In this document: positions 1-7,011 of the stretch, piece by piece | Layout: each line of letters opens with the position of its first letter | Numbering within the stretch: the stretch's first letter is position 1 | DNA from: Clostridium scatologenes | GTDB taxonomy: Bacteria; Bacillota; Clostridia; Clostridiales; Clostridiaceae | Reading direction: 5' to 3' | Assembly: GCF_000968375.1 (NCBI RefSeq) | Contig: NZ_CP009933.1 | Span: forward strand, 1,860,001 to 1,924,000 | DNA: 64,000 bases | Made by a program: the position numbers and the translations under genes | Notes under the pieces: generated by a model | Told to the model about the DNA's origin: nothing | What the model saw: only the letters and a program-made list of their open reading frames with translations | The model's database searches: none

Positions 1-647
1 ATAAAAACTTGTTAGTATCATATCTTAAAAAATATCCTATACAACAGTATTTTTCTTTAAATATACTTCCTTTTTTAAGCTTAGTAGAATTTGATGATGG
101 AGATTTCATTTGCAAAGAAGGTTGTTTACCCTCTTATTTATTTTATATGGTAAAAGGAAATGCTAAACTTTATCTAACTCATAGAAATGGTAAAGTATCT
201 CTTATAAATTTTTTAAAAGCACCTTGTTTTATTGGTGAAATGGAATTAATAAAAGCTCAACAATGCACCAATGGAGTGCAAGCTTTATGCAAATGTATTT
301 GTTTTTGCTTTGATATATCAAAGTGCAATAAATTACTTTTAGATGATAAAGTTTTCTTAAAGTATCTTTGTTCTTTTCTTAGTAAAAAAGCTATTGAAAA
401 TACAACGAATTATACAGAAAACCAAGCATATCCTCTAAAAAACAGATTAGCTTCTTTCATTCTACTAACAAATAATAATGGATTATATGTTGAAAAACAT
501 TCTGAAGTGTGTGAATATTTAGGAGTAAGTTATCGTCATTTATTATATGTTATTGCTGATTTTTGCAAATCAGACATACTCAAGAAAACAACAAATGGAT
601 ATAAAATAGTAAATATGAAATTACTTAATAAAATATCAAAAAACTAA
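1..647 (+). CDS. yeiL: Crp/Fnr-family transcriptional regulator, YeiL-like (5' end outside window)
   Basis: A cyclic-nucleotide-binding-type N-terminal barrel (about residues 20-115) is followed by a C-terminal winged helix (about 140-205). The stretches SLINFLKAPCFIGEMELI and EYLGVSYRHLLYV closely match E. coli YeiL as I remember it, a Crp/Fnr paralogue linked to starvation. The frame is open to the window edge. A TTG at 9 could serve as a start, but the family usually has some 10-20 more residues, so the true start probably lies upstream. Several cysteines (CKEGC, CKCICFCF) could be redox or metal ligands, but the Fnr-type N-terminal cluster motif is not visible here. It ends at a strong shared terminator facing the convergent lipoprotein gene. 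No target genes can be assigned from the sequence. Confidence 0.75.
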   Translation, partial: KNLLVSYLKKYPIQQYFSLNILPFLSLVEFDDGDFICKEGCLPSYLFYMVKGNAKLYLTHRNGKVSLINFLKAPCFIGEMELIKAQQCTNGVQALCKCICFCFDISKCNKLLLDDKVFLKYLCSFLSKKAIENTTNYTENQAYPLKNRLASFILLTNNNGLYVEKHSEVCEYLGVSYRHLLYVIADFCKSDILKKTTNGYKIVNMKLLNKISKN

Positions 648-701
648 TTTATGTTTTCTTAATTTTATTATCCCTATTTCAAATTTACTTATGTTTAAAT
701 A

Positions 702-747
702 AAAAACAATAAGTATCAAATTAAAAATTTATATACTTATTGTTTTT
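702..747. terminator. bidirectional terminator between convergent genes
   Basis: A perfect 15-bp inverted repeat (702-716 with 733-747, 16-base loop) carries A-runs on the left and T-runs on the right. It can therefore end transcripts from both the regulator (+) and the lipoprotein gene (-). Confidence 0.85.
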
Positions 748-776
748 GCTATGTATACTTGCTATTTAATATTTTA

Positions 777-1259
777 CTAAGAATTTGTTTTAAAATTACC
801 TTTATCTAAATGTATTTCAACATTCATATCTGCTTTTTTATAACCTACTAATTTTATACGATTATTACCCTTTTTAATTGATAACATCATAGATTCTTTT
901 CCTCCATTACCTGCTTTACTACTTTTTTCTACTAGAGTGGTAACCTTGTTATCTGGCGATATTAAAACAATTTTTCCCTTACCACTTTTTACATACAAAT
1001 TATATGGAACTTTCAAATCAAAATCTTTATCACTTTTATATTCCCAAATTGTTGTGTCGCCACTAATTTTTAAGTTTGCTTTATACACACCTTGTTCTAC
1101 CTTTTCATTACTGTTATCCATACCAAAAGTATCATATTCTTTACATATTTTAGAATTGTCATCATAAACCTTATTTGCAACATCATTGCTACATCCTGCA
1201 AGCAAACTAATTACCATAGCCACAGTAGCAATTAATGTTCTTTCACGTTTTGAAAGCAT
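777..1259 (-). CDS. putative lipoprotein of unknown function
   Basis: This 160-residue protein has a type II signal peptide: a basic start (MLSKRER), a hydrophobic stretch and a lipobox SLLAGC with the lipidated Cys near residue 23. The mature part is hydrophilic and looks beta-rich, with an acidic N-terminal half and a lysine-rich C-terminal half. I recognise no family. An AGGAGG ribosome site lies directly upstream of the ATG, so the start is secure. It is a single gene with its own terminator. It probably sits on the outer face of the membrane; any binding role would be a guess. Confidence 0.75.
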   Translation of the reverse strand: MLSKRERTLIATVAMVISLLAGCSNDVANKVYDDNSKICKEYDTFGMDNSNEKVEQGVYKANLKISGDTTIWEYKSDKDFDLKVPYNLYVKSGKGKIVLISPDNKVTTLVEKSSKAGNGGKESMMLSIKKGNNRIKLVGYKKADMNVEIHLDKGNFKTNS

Positions 1260-1439
1260 GTTTATCCTCCTAATTTATTATAAATATTGTAAAACCATAA
1301 AAATTATACCATATAAAAACTTTTATGTCTTAATTCAGCATACTTGTTCATTGATTGTTAATTTTAAAATTAAGTTTAAAATTAACAAAATATATAGTAT
1401 CATTAAATTAAATTTTATTGAAAGAGATGGTGACAAATT

Positions 1440-1724
1440 ATGATAAGAATAATATCTAAAAACACATTAAAGGATGGAAAAAGAGATGAGTTCTTAAAAA
1501 TAACAAAAGAATTGATAGAAAAAACTAGAAAAGAAGATGGCTGCATAGCTTATCATCTATTTGAAGATATAAATAATCCTTTGATACTTACCTTCGTAGA
1601 AGACTGGAGAGATGAAGAAGCAATTAAAAATCATAATAATACTGAACACTTTAAAAGAATAGTTCCTCAATTTGGCGATCTTCGTATAGGTAAAAGTGAG
1701 CTAAATAAATATACAGAAGTATAA
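1440..1724 (+). CDS. antibiotic biosynthesis monooxygenase (ABM) fold protein
   Basis: The 94-residue protein fits the ABM ferredoxin-like fold: an N-terminal strand (MIRIISKNTLKDGKRDEFLKI), a helix, then GCIAYHLFEDINNP and a C-terminal FVEDWRDEEAIKNHNNTEHFK segment. Members act as quinol monooxygenases (YgiN type) or heme-degrading enzymes, usually as dimers without a bound cofactor. The EDW and H-N-x-T-x-H-F pattern is typical of the YgiN group; the heme-degrader signature is not evident. It is a single gene with a weak GA-rich ribosome site and a strong terminator. Substrate unknown; a role in quinone or electrophile detoxification is possible. Confidence 0.8.
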   Translation: MIRIISKNTLKDGKRDEFLKITKELIEKTRKEDGCIAYHLFEDINNPLILTFVEDWRDEEAIKNHNNTEHFKRIVPQFGDLRIGKSELNKYTEV

Positions 1725-1767
1725 TAATTCATATTTAGAATAATAAATTTAATACATAATTAATTTA

Positions 1768-1817
1768 AATTACCACAAAGAAGAAAATTAATTCCTCTTT
1801 TGTGGTAATTTTTTTGT
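1768..1817. terminator. terminator after the ABM gene
   Basis: AATTACCACAAAG and CTTTGTGGTAATT form a near-perfect stem followed by seven T. The reverse strand also offers an A/T-rich tail, so it probably also ends the minus-strand flavoprotein operon. Confidence 0.85.
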
Positions 1818-1833
1818 TTTAATAATGAATTTT

Positions 1834-3630
1834 TTATTTTAAAATTGAGAGCATATAATCAGGAATATTCTTATTTTTACCTTTTATAAGCTCCATTGTT
1901 GTAACCTTAGGCTTTCTAGTAGACATTTTCATTTTTCCATCTTCACCTTTTGAACTCATAATTCTTAAAAGCCAGTTATCATTATCTACAAATTTATAAT
2001 CATCACGTATGTGGGTACCCCTACTTTCTTTTCTCATAAGAGCAGCTCTTACACCTGCTTCTACACAAGTTGAAAGGTTTCTAACCTGTATTGCTTCTAT
2101 CCACTCATAGTTATAAACCCTATTTTTGCTTTTAGTACTCATTTCCTTAATAGCATAATCTTGCATTTGCAAAACTTCATCTAAAGCTTTTGTAAGTCCT
2201 TCTTCACTTCTTCTAAAATTAAAACCAACATCAGCTGTTCTTTCTATAGTTCTGTGTATCTTTATAGGGCTTATTCCCTCTTTTCTTTCAATAGGTAAAA
2301 GTATGTCTTTAATTATACTATCAACATTTGTACTTTTCATAGTTGAATCATTTGCATTTTGTATATATTCACAAGCAGACAATGCTGATCTATACCCCTG
2401 TACCAACATTTCAATGAGTCCATCTGCAACCCTCATAGCTCCAAACACACCACTTGTAGTTTCACCAGCTGCATAAAGTCCTGGTACTCCAGTATACATG
2501 TTTTCATCTACTTCAATGCCACCCATGCTGTATTCACAGCCAATACCTACTTCCCATGGAATACCAGTTCTAATATTTTCAACAAAAGTATTCAGATTGT
2601 TTCCTTGATAAAATCCTTTTCTATACCACATACTCATTAATGACTCAGATTTTTTTAATGCTTTTTCATAAATATCAAAAGGTATATTAGAATAATCAAA
2701 ATATACTCCTCCATTTGGAGTTCCTTTTCCTCTTGCAATTTGATCTCCATAATAATACGTAAATATAAGTTTTCCCATTTCACTTTCCTTAGCCGTCTTA
2801 AGTAAAGTTTCAGGTATATTATCTAAAATTGATTCTCCTTTACCATTTTTAACAATTGGCATAAGCATACTGGAGTGTAAGAAAGGATAAATTGAACCCT
2901 TATATACTGATGGTGAAAGTGCAACTGCTGGTATATATAATAAAAATTCCATATCTGCAAGCTTTGCTCCTGCACGATATGCCATAGCCATGCCATCACC
3001 AGTCATATCAGAAACAGTACACTTAAAGGAATAGGGTTGATATCCTCCAGTTGCCAAAATAACTGACTTTGATCTAATTTCAATAATCTCTCCTGAATAT
3101 ATATCTATTCCAATTGCGCCTACAGCTCTTCCCTCTTCCATTAAAACATCTGCAACTATAAAATCTTGTATAACATCAATGCTACCTACTTCAAAAACTC
3201 CATATCGGCATCCATCTGCGACAGCTTTTCCTGATGTTATATATCCTTCTTCTCCAAAGAATACAACCTTATGTCCTGCTTTTTCAATCCACTGTTTGAG
3301 TTTCCAGCAGCATTCACCACAATCATTAACAAACTGCTCAACCATGTTTTGATCACTTAGGTAAAAAGACTGTTTCACAATTTGTTTAAATAAGTCTTCT
3401 TTTGTACTTTTAGGATCTGCTTCCCTGACTCCATATTTGTAATATGCAGTTTCTCCATCCATAGAAAATCCTGCTCCTGCCATAATAGCATTACCACTTT
3501 TTCCAAGCTTTCCTTTTACTGCAAGAAGTACTTTTGCTCCTTTTTCAGCAGCTGTTACAGCTGCCATTGATCCTGCTCCAGAGCCACCAACAACTAATAT
3601 ATCCGTATTAATTATCTTATCTATTTTCAT
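1834..3630 (-). CDS. FAD-dependent oxidoreductase, FrdA/SdhA-like flavoprotein
   Basis: This 598-residue flavoprotein carries the Rossmann motif VVGGSGAGSMAAVTAAEKGAKVLL near the N-terminus, an ILATGGYQ motif near residue 195 and the C-terminal FAD loop PGLYAAGET. It belongs to the fumarate reductase/succinate dehydrogenase/aprA superfamily. The segment corresponding to FrdA HYTMGGI reads CEYSMGGI, so the dicarboxylate-binding His is replaced by Glu (around residue 365), while the following Arg is kept. Fumarate or succinate is thus unlikely as substrate. It is the last gene of a three-gene operon with a 2Fe-2S protein that probably passes electrons to or from it. The FAD is likely bound in the cytoplasm, since there is no signal peptide. 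Reaction unknown. Confidence 0.8.
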   Translation of the reverse strand: MKIDKIINTDILVVGGSGAGSMAAVTAAEKGAKVLLAVKGKLGKSGNAIMAGAGFSMDGETAYYKYGVREADPKSTKEDLFKQIVKQSFYLSDQNMVEQFVNDCGECCWKLKQWIEKAGHKVVFFGEEGYITSGKAVADGCRYGVFEVGSIDVIQDFIVADVLMEEGRAVGAIGIDIYSGEIIEIRSKSVILATGGYQPYSFKCTVSDMTGDGMAMAYRAGAKLADMEFLLYIPAVALSPSVYKGSIYPFLHSSMLMPIVKNGKGESILDNIPETLLKTAKESEMGKLIFTYYYGDQIARGKGTPNGGVYFDYSNIPFDIYEKALKKSESLMSMWYRKGFYQGNNLNTFVENIRTGIPWEVGIGCEYSMGGIEVDENMYTGVPGLYAAGETTSGVFGAMRVADGLIEMLVQGYRSALSACEYIQNANDSTMKSTNVDSIIKDILLPIERKEGISPIKIHRTIERTADVGFNFRRSEEGLTKALDEVLQMQDYAIKEMSTKSKNRVYNYEWIEAIQVRNLSTCVEAGVRAALMRKESRGTHIRDDYKFVDNDNWLLRIMSSKGEDGKMKMSTRKPKVTTMELIKGKNKNIPDYMLSILK

Positions 3631-3649
3631 CTTAATTATCTCCTTACTC

Positions 3650-4111
3650 TTATAACTTTTCTAAATTAAACTTGCAAACTTTATCACCCTTTGCAATACA
3701 ATAAGGTCTTTCTAACTTCATACCAAAACTTTCAAATAAAATATTGTCTATAGCACAATATAAATGCCCTACCTCCATACCAGCTTTTCCATACTGTGAC
3801 CATATATCCCCCATAGGACAATAAGTAATTTCTAAATGGTTATTATTTGAATACTTCCAACCTGTTGAAGGCATATCCCTTACAGCAGAATATGTTGTTA
3901 TATCATCTTCATCCAATCCTCTTTCATTTGCTTCAGCCTTCATAGCCTTTACCCTTGCTTCACCAAATTTATTTATTGCAGATGAAATTGCTTCACCTCC
4001 ACTATCTTTCCCCATTCTTTCAACCATTTCATGTGCCATAAAATAATATAGTTCAGCCATAAGCTTTGCATATCTCACTTCAGGATTTTCACTACTTTTT
4101 AAATTACTCAT
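3650..4111 (-). CDS. ATC-hydrolase-family protein (L-2-amino-thiazoline-4-carboxylate hydrolase-like)
   Basis: I chose the ATG at 4111, giving 153 residues, because a GGAGGG ribosome site lies 6-7 bases upstream; the ATG 42 bases further upstream has no such site. The body (AELYYFMAHEMVERMG, then ITYCPMGDIWSQYG, HLYCAIDNILFESFG and a final YCIAKGDKVCKFN) resembles the PF14196 family named after L-2-amino-thiazoline-4-carboxylate hydrolase. In anaerobes such proteins often sit next to FAD oxidoreductases and probably do something other than the named reaction. Three conserved-looking cysteines (YCPMGD, LYC, YCIAKGDKVC) could bind metal or sense substrate. It lies between the 2Fe-2S and flavoprotein genes, in the same operon. 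Confidence 0.65.
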   Translation of the reverse strand: MSNLKSSENPEVRYAKLMAELYYFMAHEMVERMGKDSGGEAISSAINKFGEARVKAMKAEANERGLDEDDITTYSAVRDMPSTGWKYSNNNHLEITYCPMGDIWSQYGKAGMEVGHLYCAIDNILFESFGMKLERPYCIAKGDKVCKFNLEKL

Positions 4112-4205
4112 TTTATTTCCCTCCACTTTATTTTTAGTTAACTCAACTTTCACTTAATATGATCATCTTGCTAAAATTCAATAGTTAAAAAAGAGGAATT
4201 AATAG

Positions 4206-4517
4206 CTATTTAGTAACTAAATCTTTTATTAATTTTTTTCCTTTTAAAGGTTCAAGAACAATTTCTTTATCATCCTCTACTATGTGTGTACATGCAAGAG
4301 CAGGCTTACCATTAATCATAAGTGTGCATCTTCCACAAATTCCATGGCCGCAAGTACTGTGTTTGTAATAACTAAGACTGCTGTCACAATGTTCCTGTAT
4401 ATAATCAAGAACATTCATTACAGTCCATTTTTCTTTAAAGACTACTGGAACATCAAAATAATCATAATGCTCACTGTTTTCTAATGTTGATTCAAATCGA
4501 TATACTTTTACTCTCAT
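4206..4517 (-). CDS. 2Fe-2S ferredoxin-domain protein, FrdB N-terminal domain type
   Basis: The 103-residue protein has the plant-type [2Fe-2S] ligand pattern: STCGHGICGRCTLMINGKPALAC supplies four cysteines as Cx4CxxC...C. It matches the N-terminal domain of succinate dehydrogenase/fumarate reductase iron-sulfur subunits but stops before the 4Fe-4S/3Fe-4S C-terminal domain, so it is a one-cluster version. It is first in the operon with the ATC-hydrolase-like and flavoprotein genes, and most likely exchanges electrons with the flavoprotein. A strong GGAGG site precedes the ATG, and an operator-like palindrome lies about 40 bases upstream. Confidence 0.85.
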   Translation of the reverse strand: MRVKVYRFESTLENSEHYDYFDVPVVFKEKWTVMNVLDYIQEHCDSSLSYYKHSTCGHGICGRCTLMINGKPALACTHIVEDDKEIVLEPLKGKKLIKDLVTK

Positions 4518-4557
4518 TTCAAAACCTCCGATTGTAATAATTTTTGAATATAGTAAT

Positions 4558-4572
4558 TTACGACATTCGTAA
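4558..4572 (-). promoter_or_regulatory. putative MarR operator before the 2Fe-2S/flavoprotein operon
   Basis: TTACGA-CAT-TCGTAA is a perfect inverted repeat 41 bases upstream of the 2Fe-2S start. A plausible promoter (TTGAAT, 18 bases, TAAAAT on the minus strand) ends just upstream of it, so a bound repressor would block clearance. The half-site TCGTAA recurs before the marR gene. Confidence 0.55.
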
Positions 4573-4596
4573 TATTTTATTAAAAAAATTTGGACA

Positions 4597-4629
4597 AATT
4601 CAAATATATTAAAATTAAATATTTGAATT
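4597..4629 (-). terminator. terminator after the marR gene
   Basis: AATTCAAATAT (4597-4607) pairs perfectly with ATATTTGAATT (4619-4629). On the minus strand it is followed after seven bases by a run of seven T. Confidence 0.6.
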
Positions 4630-4652
4630 CATACCAAATCTTCCATTCTTAT

Positions 4653-5090
4653 TTATATAGAACCTGCTAGTTTTTTAAGAAACTTAATAAGAAATTTTTT
4701 TTCTTCTTCACTTTCTGTTGCTTCTAAATATTTTCTAGCAACAGCATAGTCAAATTTCATATGTTCATCCTGAATATCTTTTCCTAAATCAGTAATTTCA
4801 AGATTAAAAGAACGTCTATCTTCTGCACTTATAACTCTTTTCAAAATCCCACGCTTTTCAAGACGATTTATAACACTTGTCAATGTACTATTAGGTATTT
4901 TTAATATATTTAATAAGTCTTTTATCTGTTTTCCTGGATTTTCTGTTACTACTCTTAAAACCCTAAAATCAACCATTGATATTCCTTTAGTTTTATCTGA
5001 GTACTCGTTCATAAAATTGCTGCTCATCATTTTATATATAAGTTCATGTATAGCAGCATCAACAATTTTAACATCTTCATCATTTATCAT
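4653..5090 (-). CDS. MarR-family transcriptional regulator
   Basis: The 145-residue protein has the MarR winged helix: a helix-turn-helix at about residues 55-85 (KQIKDLLNILKIPNSTLTSVINRLEKRGI) and the wing LKRVISAEDRRSFNLEITDLGK with the conserved D-R-R. It lies directly upstream of, and on the same strand as, the 2Fe-2S/flavoprotein operon but is separated by a terminator and that operon's own promoter. Shared TCGTAA half-sites in both promoters suggest that it represses itself and the operon and is released by a small aromatic or other ligand. Ligand unknown. Confidence 0.85.
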   Translation of the reverse strand: MINDEDVKIVDAAIHELIYKMMSSNFMNEYSDKTKGISMVDFRVLRVVTENPGKQIKDLLNILKIPNSTLTSVINRLEKRGILKRVISAEDRRSFNLEITDLGKDIQDEHMKFDYAVARKYLEATESEEEKKFLIKFLKKLAGSI

Positions 5091-5104
5091 GGTGTATTTT
5101 TTCC

Positions 5105-5162
5105 TTATTTCGTAATATTTTGATCACGTAATAATATTAAAGCAATTCATAAAATTTGTCAA
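5105..5162 (-). promoter_or_regulatory. marR promoter with two operator half-sites
   Basis: On the minus strand, TTGACA (5162-5157), a 17-base spacer and TAATAT (5139-5134) make a good sigma-A promoter. Two half-sites, TTACGT (5131-5126) and TTACGA (5115-5110), follow at a 16-base step between the -10 box and the start codon. They match the half-sites of the palindrome at 4558-4572, which suggests autoregulation. Confidence 0.55.
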
Positions 5163-5467
5163 GGAAATTATTCCATTTCATGATAATTATTATCTAGTTT
5201 ATATATATTTCAGCTATTTTAATAATGTCTTATGGCACAGCCTGCAAAAAATAATAAGTCATTTTAAGGCATTTTTTTAAAATAGAAATCAACTACTTTT
5301 TAAACTAAACATATTAGACAAACGGCGGGCTACGCCTTAATTTTAAGTGTTATAAATATGATTATGTCTTACTAAAATTACCTATAATAATATAATTATA
5401 TGTGTACACTTGAAATTCAAACTTCCACTGTACCCTTACGTCGCATTATACTTATTATATTAATCTA
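5163..5467. other. gene-free stretch with an isolated GC-rich palindrome
   Basis: I see no gene here. AACGGCGGGCTACGCCTT (5321-5338) is a small GC-rich imperfect palindrome in otherwise AT-rich DNA and may be a dispersed repeat. AATGTCTTAT/ATAAGTCATT near 5225-5265 could form a weak hairpin. Nothing resembling the missing half of the adjacent dikinase gene is recognisable. Confidence 0.4.
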
Positions 5468-6646
5468 CTATGCTGAAAAAACTTTAGGCATAACTTCATC
5501 AAAATTTTGATGTAAAAGAGATTCCAATTGATCATCATCAACCATTAACATAGCATTTTCTTTAGAAATAATACCTTCTTTTACCATATCAACAGCAATT
5601 TTCAGTGCAGCCTTAGCTGTTCTCTTACCATTTCTTGTTTGAAGAAAATATAGTTTTCCCTGTTCAATGGTAAACTCTATGTCCTGCATATCCTTGTAAT
5701 GTCTTTCTAATCTTTCTGATATATTTATAAACTCTTCATAACAATCTGGTAACTCATCCTTCAATCTTGATATTTCATGAGGAGTTCTTACTCCAGCTAC
5801 CACATCTTCTCCTTGTGAATTTATTAAATATTCACCAAATATATGCTTTTCTCCAGTACATGGATTTCTTGTAAATGCAACACCTGTTCCTGATGTTTTG
5901 CCCATATTTCCAAATACCATTGCTTGAATATTAACAGCTGTTCCCCATTCCGTTGGAATGTTATTTAATCTTCTATACACCATTGCTCTTGGATTATACC
6001 AAGATCTAAATACAGCTTTTATTCCCTCTTGTAGTTGTTCTTTAGGATCTTGTGGAAATTCCCTTCCAATTTCTTTTCTATATAAATCTTTGTACTTTTC
6101 CACTATTTTTTTTAAATCATATGAATCTAAATCATTATCAAATTTAATTTTTTTCTTTTCCTTTACTTCATCAAGAATATCCTGAAATTTTATCTTTTCT
6201 ATTTTCATGACAATATCAGAAAACATTTGAATAAATCTTCTATAGGTATCGTATGCAAACTTTTCATTATTAGTTAAATTACTTAAAGCCTTCACGGTTT
6301 CATCATTTAAGCCTAAGTTTAATATAGTATCCATTATTCCAGGCATAGAAACTCTAGCTCCAGATCTTACTGAAACAATTAATGGATTATCTTTACTTCC
6401 AAATTTTTTACCAGTTAATCCTTCAACTTTAGTTAATGCTCTATTTATCTGAGCTATCATTTCTTGAGATAAGCTTTTACCATCTTTATAGTATTTTGCA
6501 CAAGCTTCTGTAGATAGTGTAAAACCTTCTGGAACAGGTATTCCTAAATTTATCATTTCAGCAATGTTAGCACCTTTTCCACCAAGCAGATTCTTCATCT
6601 TTGCATTTCCTTCATGAAAAAGGTATACATATTTTTTGTATTCCAT
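5468..6646 (-). CDS. pyruvate phosphate dikinase, N-terminal (ATP-grasp) half only
   Basis: From the ATG at 6646 (AGGAGTG site 8 bases upstream; the longer reading has none) the protein has 392 residues, against about 875 for a full dikinase. It covers the nucleotide-binding part: NLLGGKGANIAEM, VSVRSGARVSMPGIMDTILNLG, GTGVAFTRNPCTGE and DIEFTIEQGKLYFLQTRNGKR. It stops exactly where the swivelling phosphohistidine domain should begin, and no remnant of that domain or of the PEP/pyruvate barrel follows. It cannot make PEP alone. It may be a broken gene, or a stand-alone half working with another protein; the clean boundary and intact frame favour a retained domain. It has no operon partner. 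Confidence 0.75.
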   Translation of the reverse strand: MEYKKYVYLFHEGNAKMKNLLGGKGANIAEMINLGIPVPEGFTLSTEACAKYYKDGKSLSQEMIAQINRALTKVEGLTGKKFGSKDNPLIVSVRSGARVSMPGIMDTILNLGLNDETVKALSNLTNNEKFAYDTYRRFIQMFSDIVMKIEKIKFQDILDEVKEKKKIKFDNDLDSYDLKKIVEKYKDLYRKEIGREFPQDPKEQLQEGIKAVFRSWYNPRAMVYRRLNNIPTEWGTAVNIQAMVFGNMGKTSGTGVAFTRNPCTGEKHIFGEYLINSQGEDVVAGVRTPHEISRLKDELPDCYEEFINISERLERHYKDMQDIEFTIEQGKLYFLQTRNGKRTAKAALKIAVDMVKEGIISKENAMLMVDDDQLESLLHQNFDEVMPKVFSA

Positions 6647-7011
6647 AAAACAGCACTCCTCTTGATGTAAACGTTTCAATATGTAATGTTTTCCAATCAT
6701 TATATGACATATATTATATAATATTTAATATATACTTTTCAATATATAGTGTATGCTACTTATACTATACTATGAATTATTTTGTGTGCATCTATTGTCG
6801 TTCCCACAAAATTCCAAATTTAATTTATCACAAAACTTTCATAAAAATAAAGGTAAACTTTCTAAATTAAAAGTTTTACCTGTTTCTAATCTATTTTTTA
6901 TGTTTTGCAATTTTGGAAAGTCTATTCTCTAAAATTTCATCAAAATATTTACTTATTATAAATTTCTTAATCTAGAAAGTAAAAAATCATAAGCTTCATT
7001 AAAATAAAAAT
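6647..7011. other. intergenic stretch with a terminator for the GH3-family gene
   Basis: AGGTAAACTTT (6851-6861) and AAAGTTTTACCT (6870-6881) form a stem followed on the minus strand by a T-rich tail; it probably ends the GH3-family transcript. Short coding-looking fragments at 6890-7000 on the minus strand do not share one frame. The rest is very AT-rich and shows nothing else. Confidence 0.5.

Noticed and set aside
1186..1443. An 85-codon plus-strand frame ending at the ABM gene
   Set aside because: It is antisense to the lipoprotein start and then runs through intergenic DNA; it has no ribosome site and no family.
6882..7011. Downstream extension of the GH3-family protein by a frameshift
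   Set aside because: Fragments such as NEAYDFLLSRLRNL look codable but are in different frames, and the called protein already ends where the family does.
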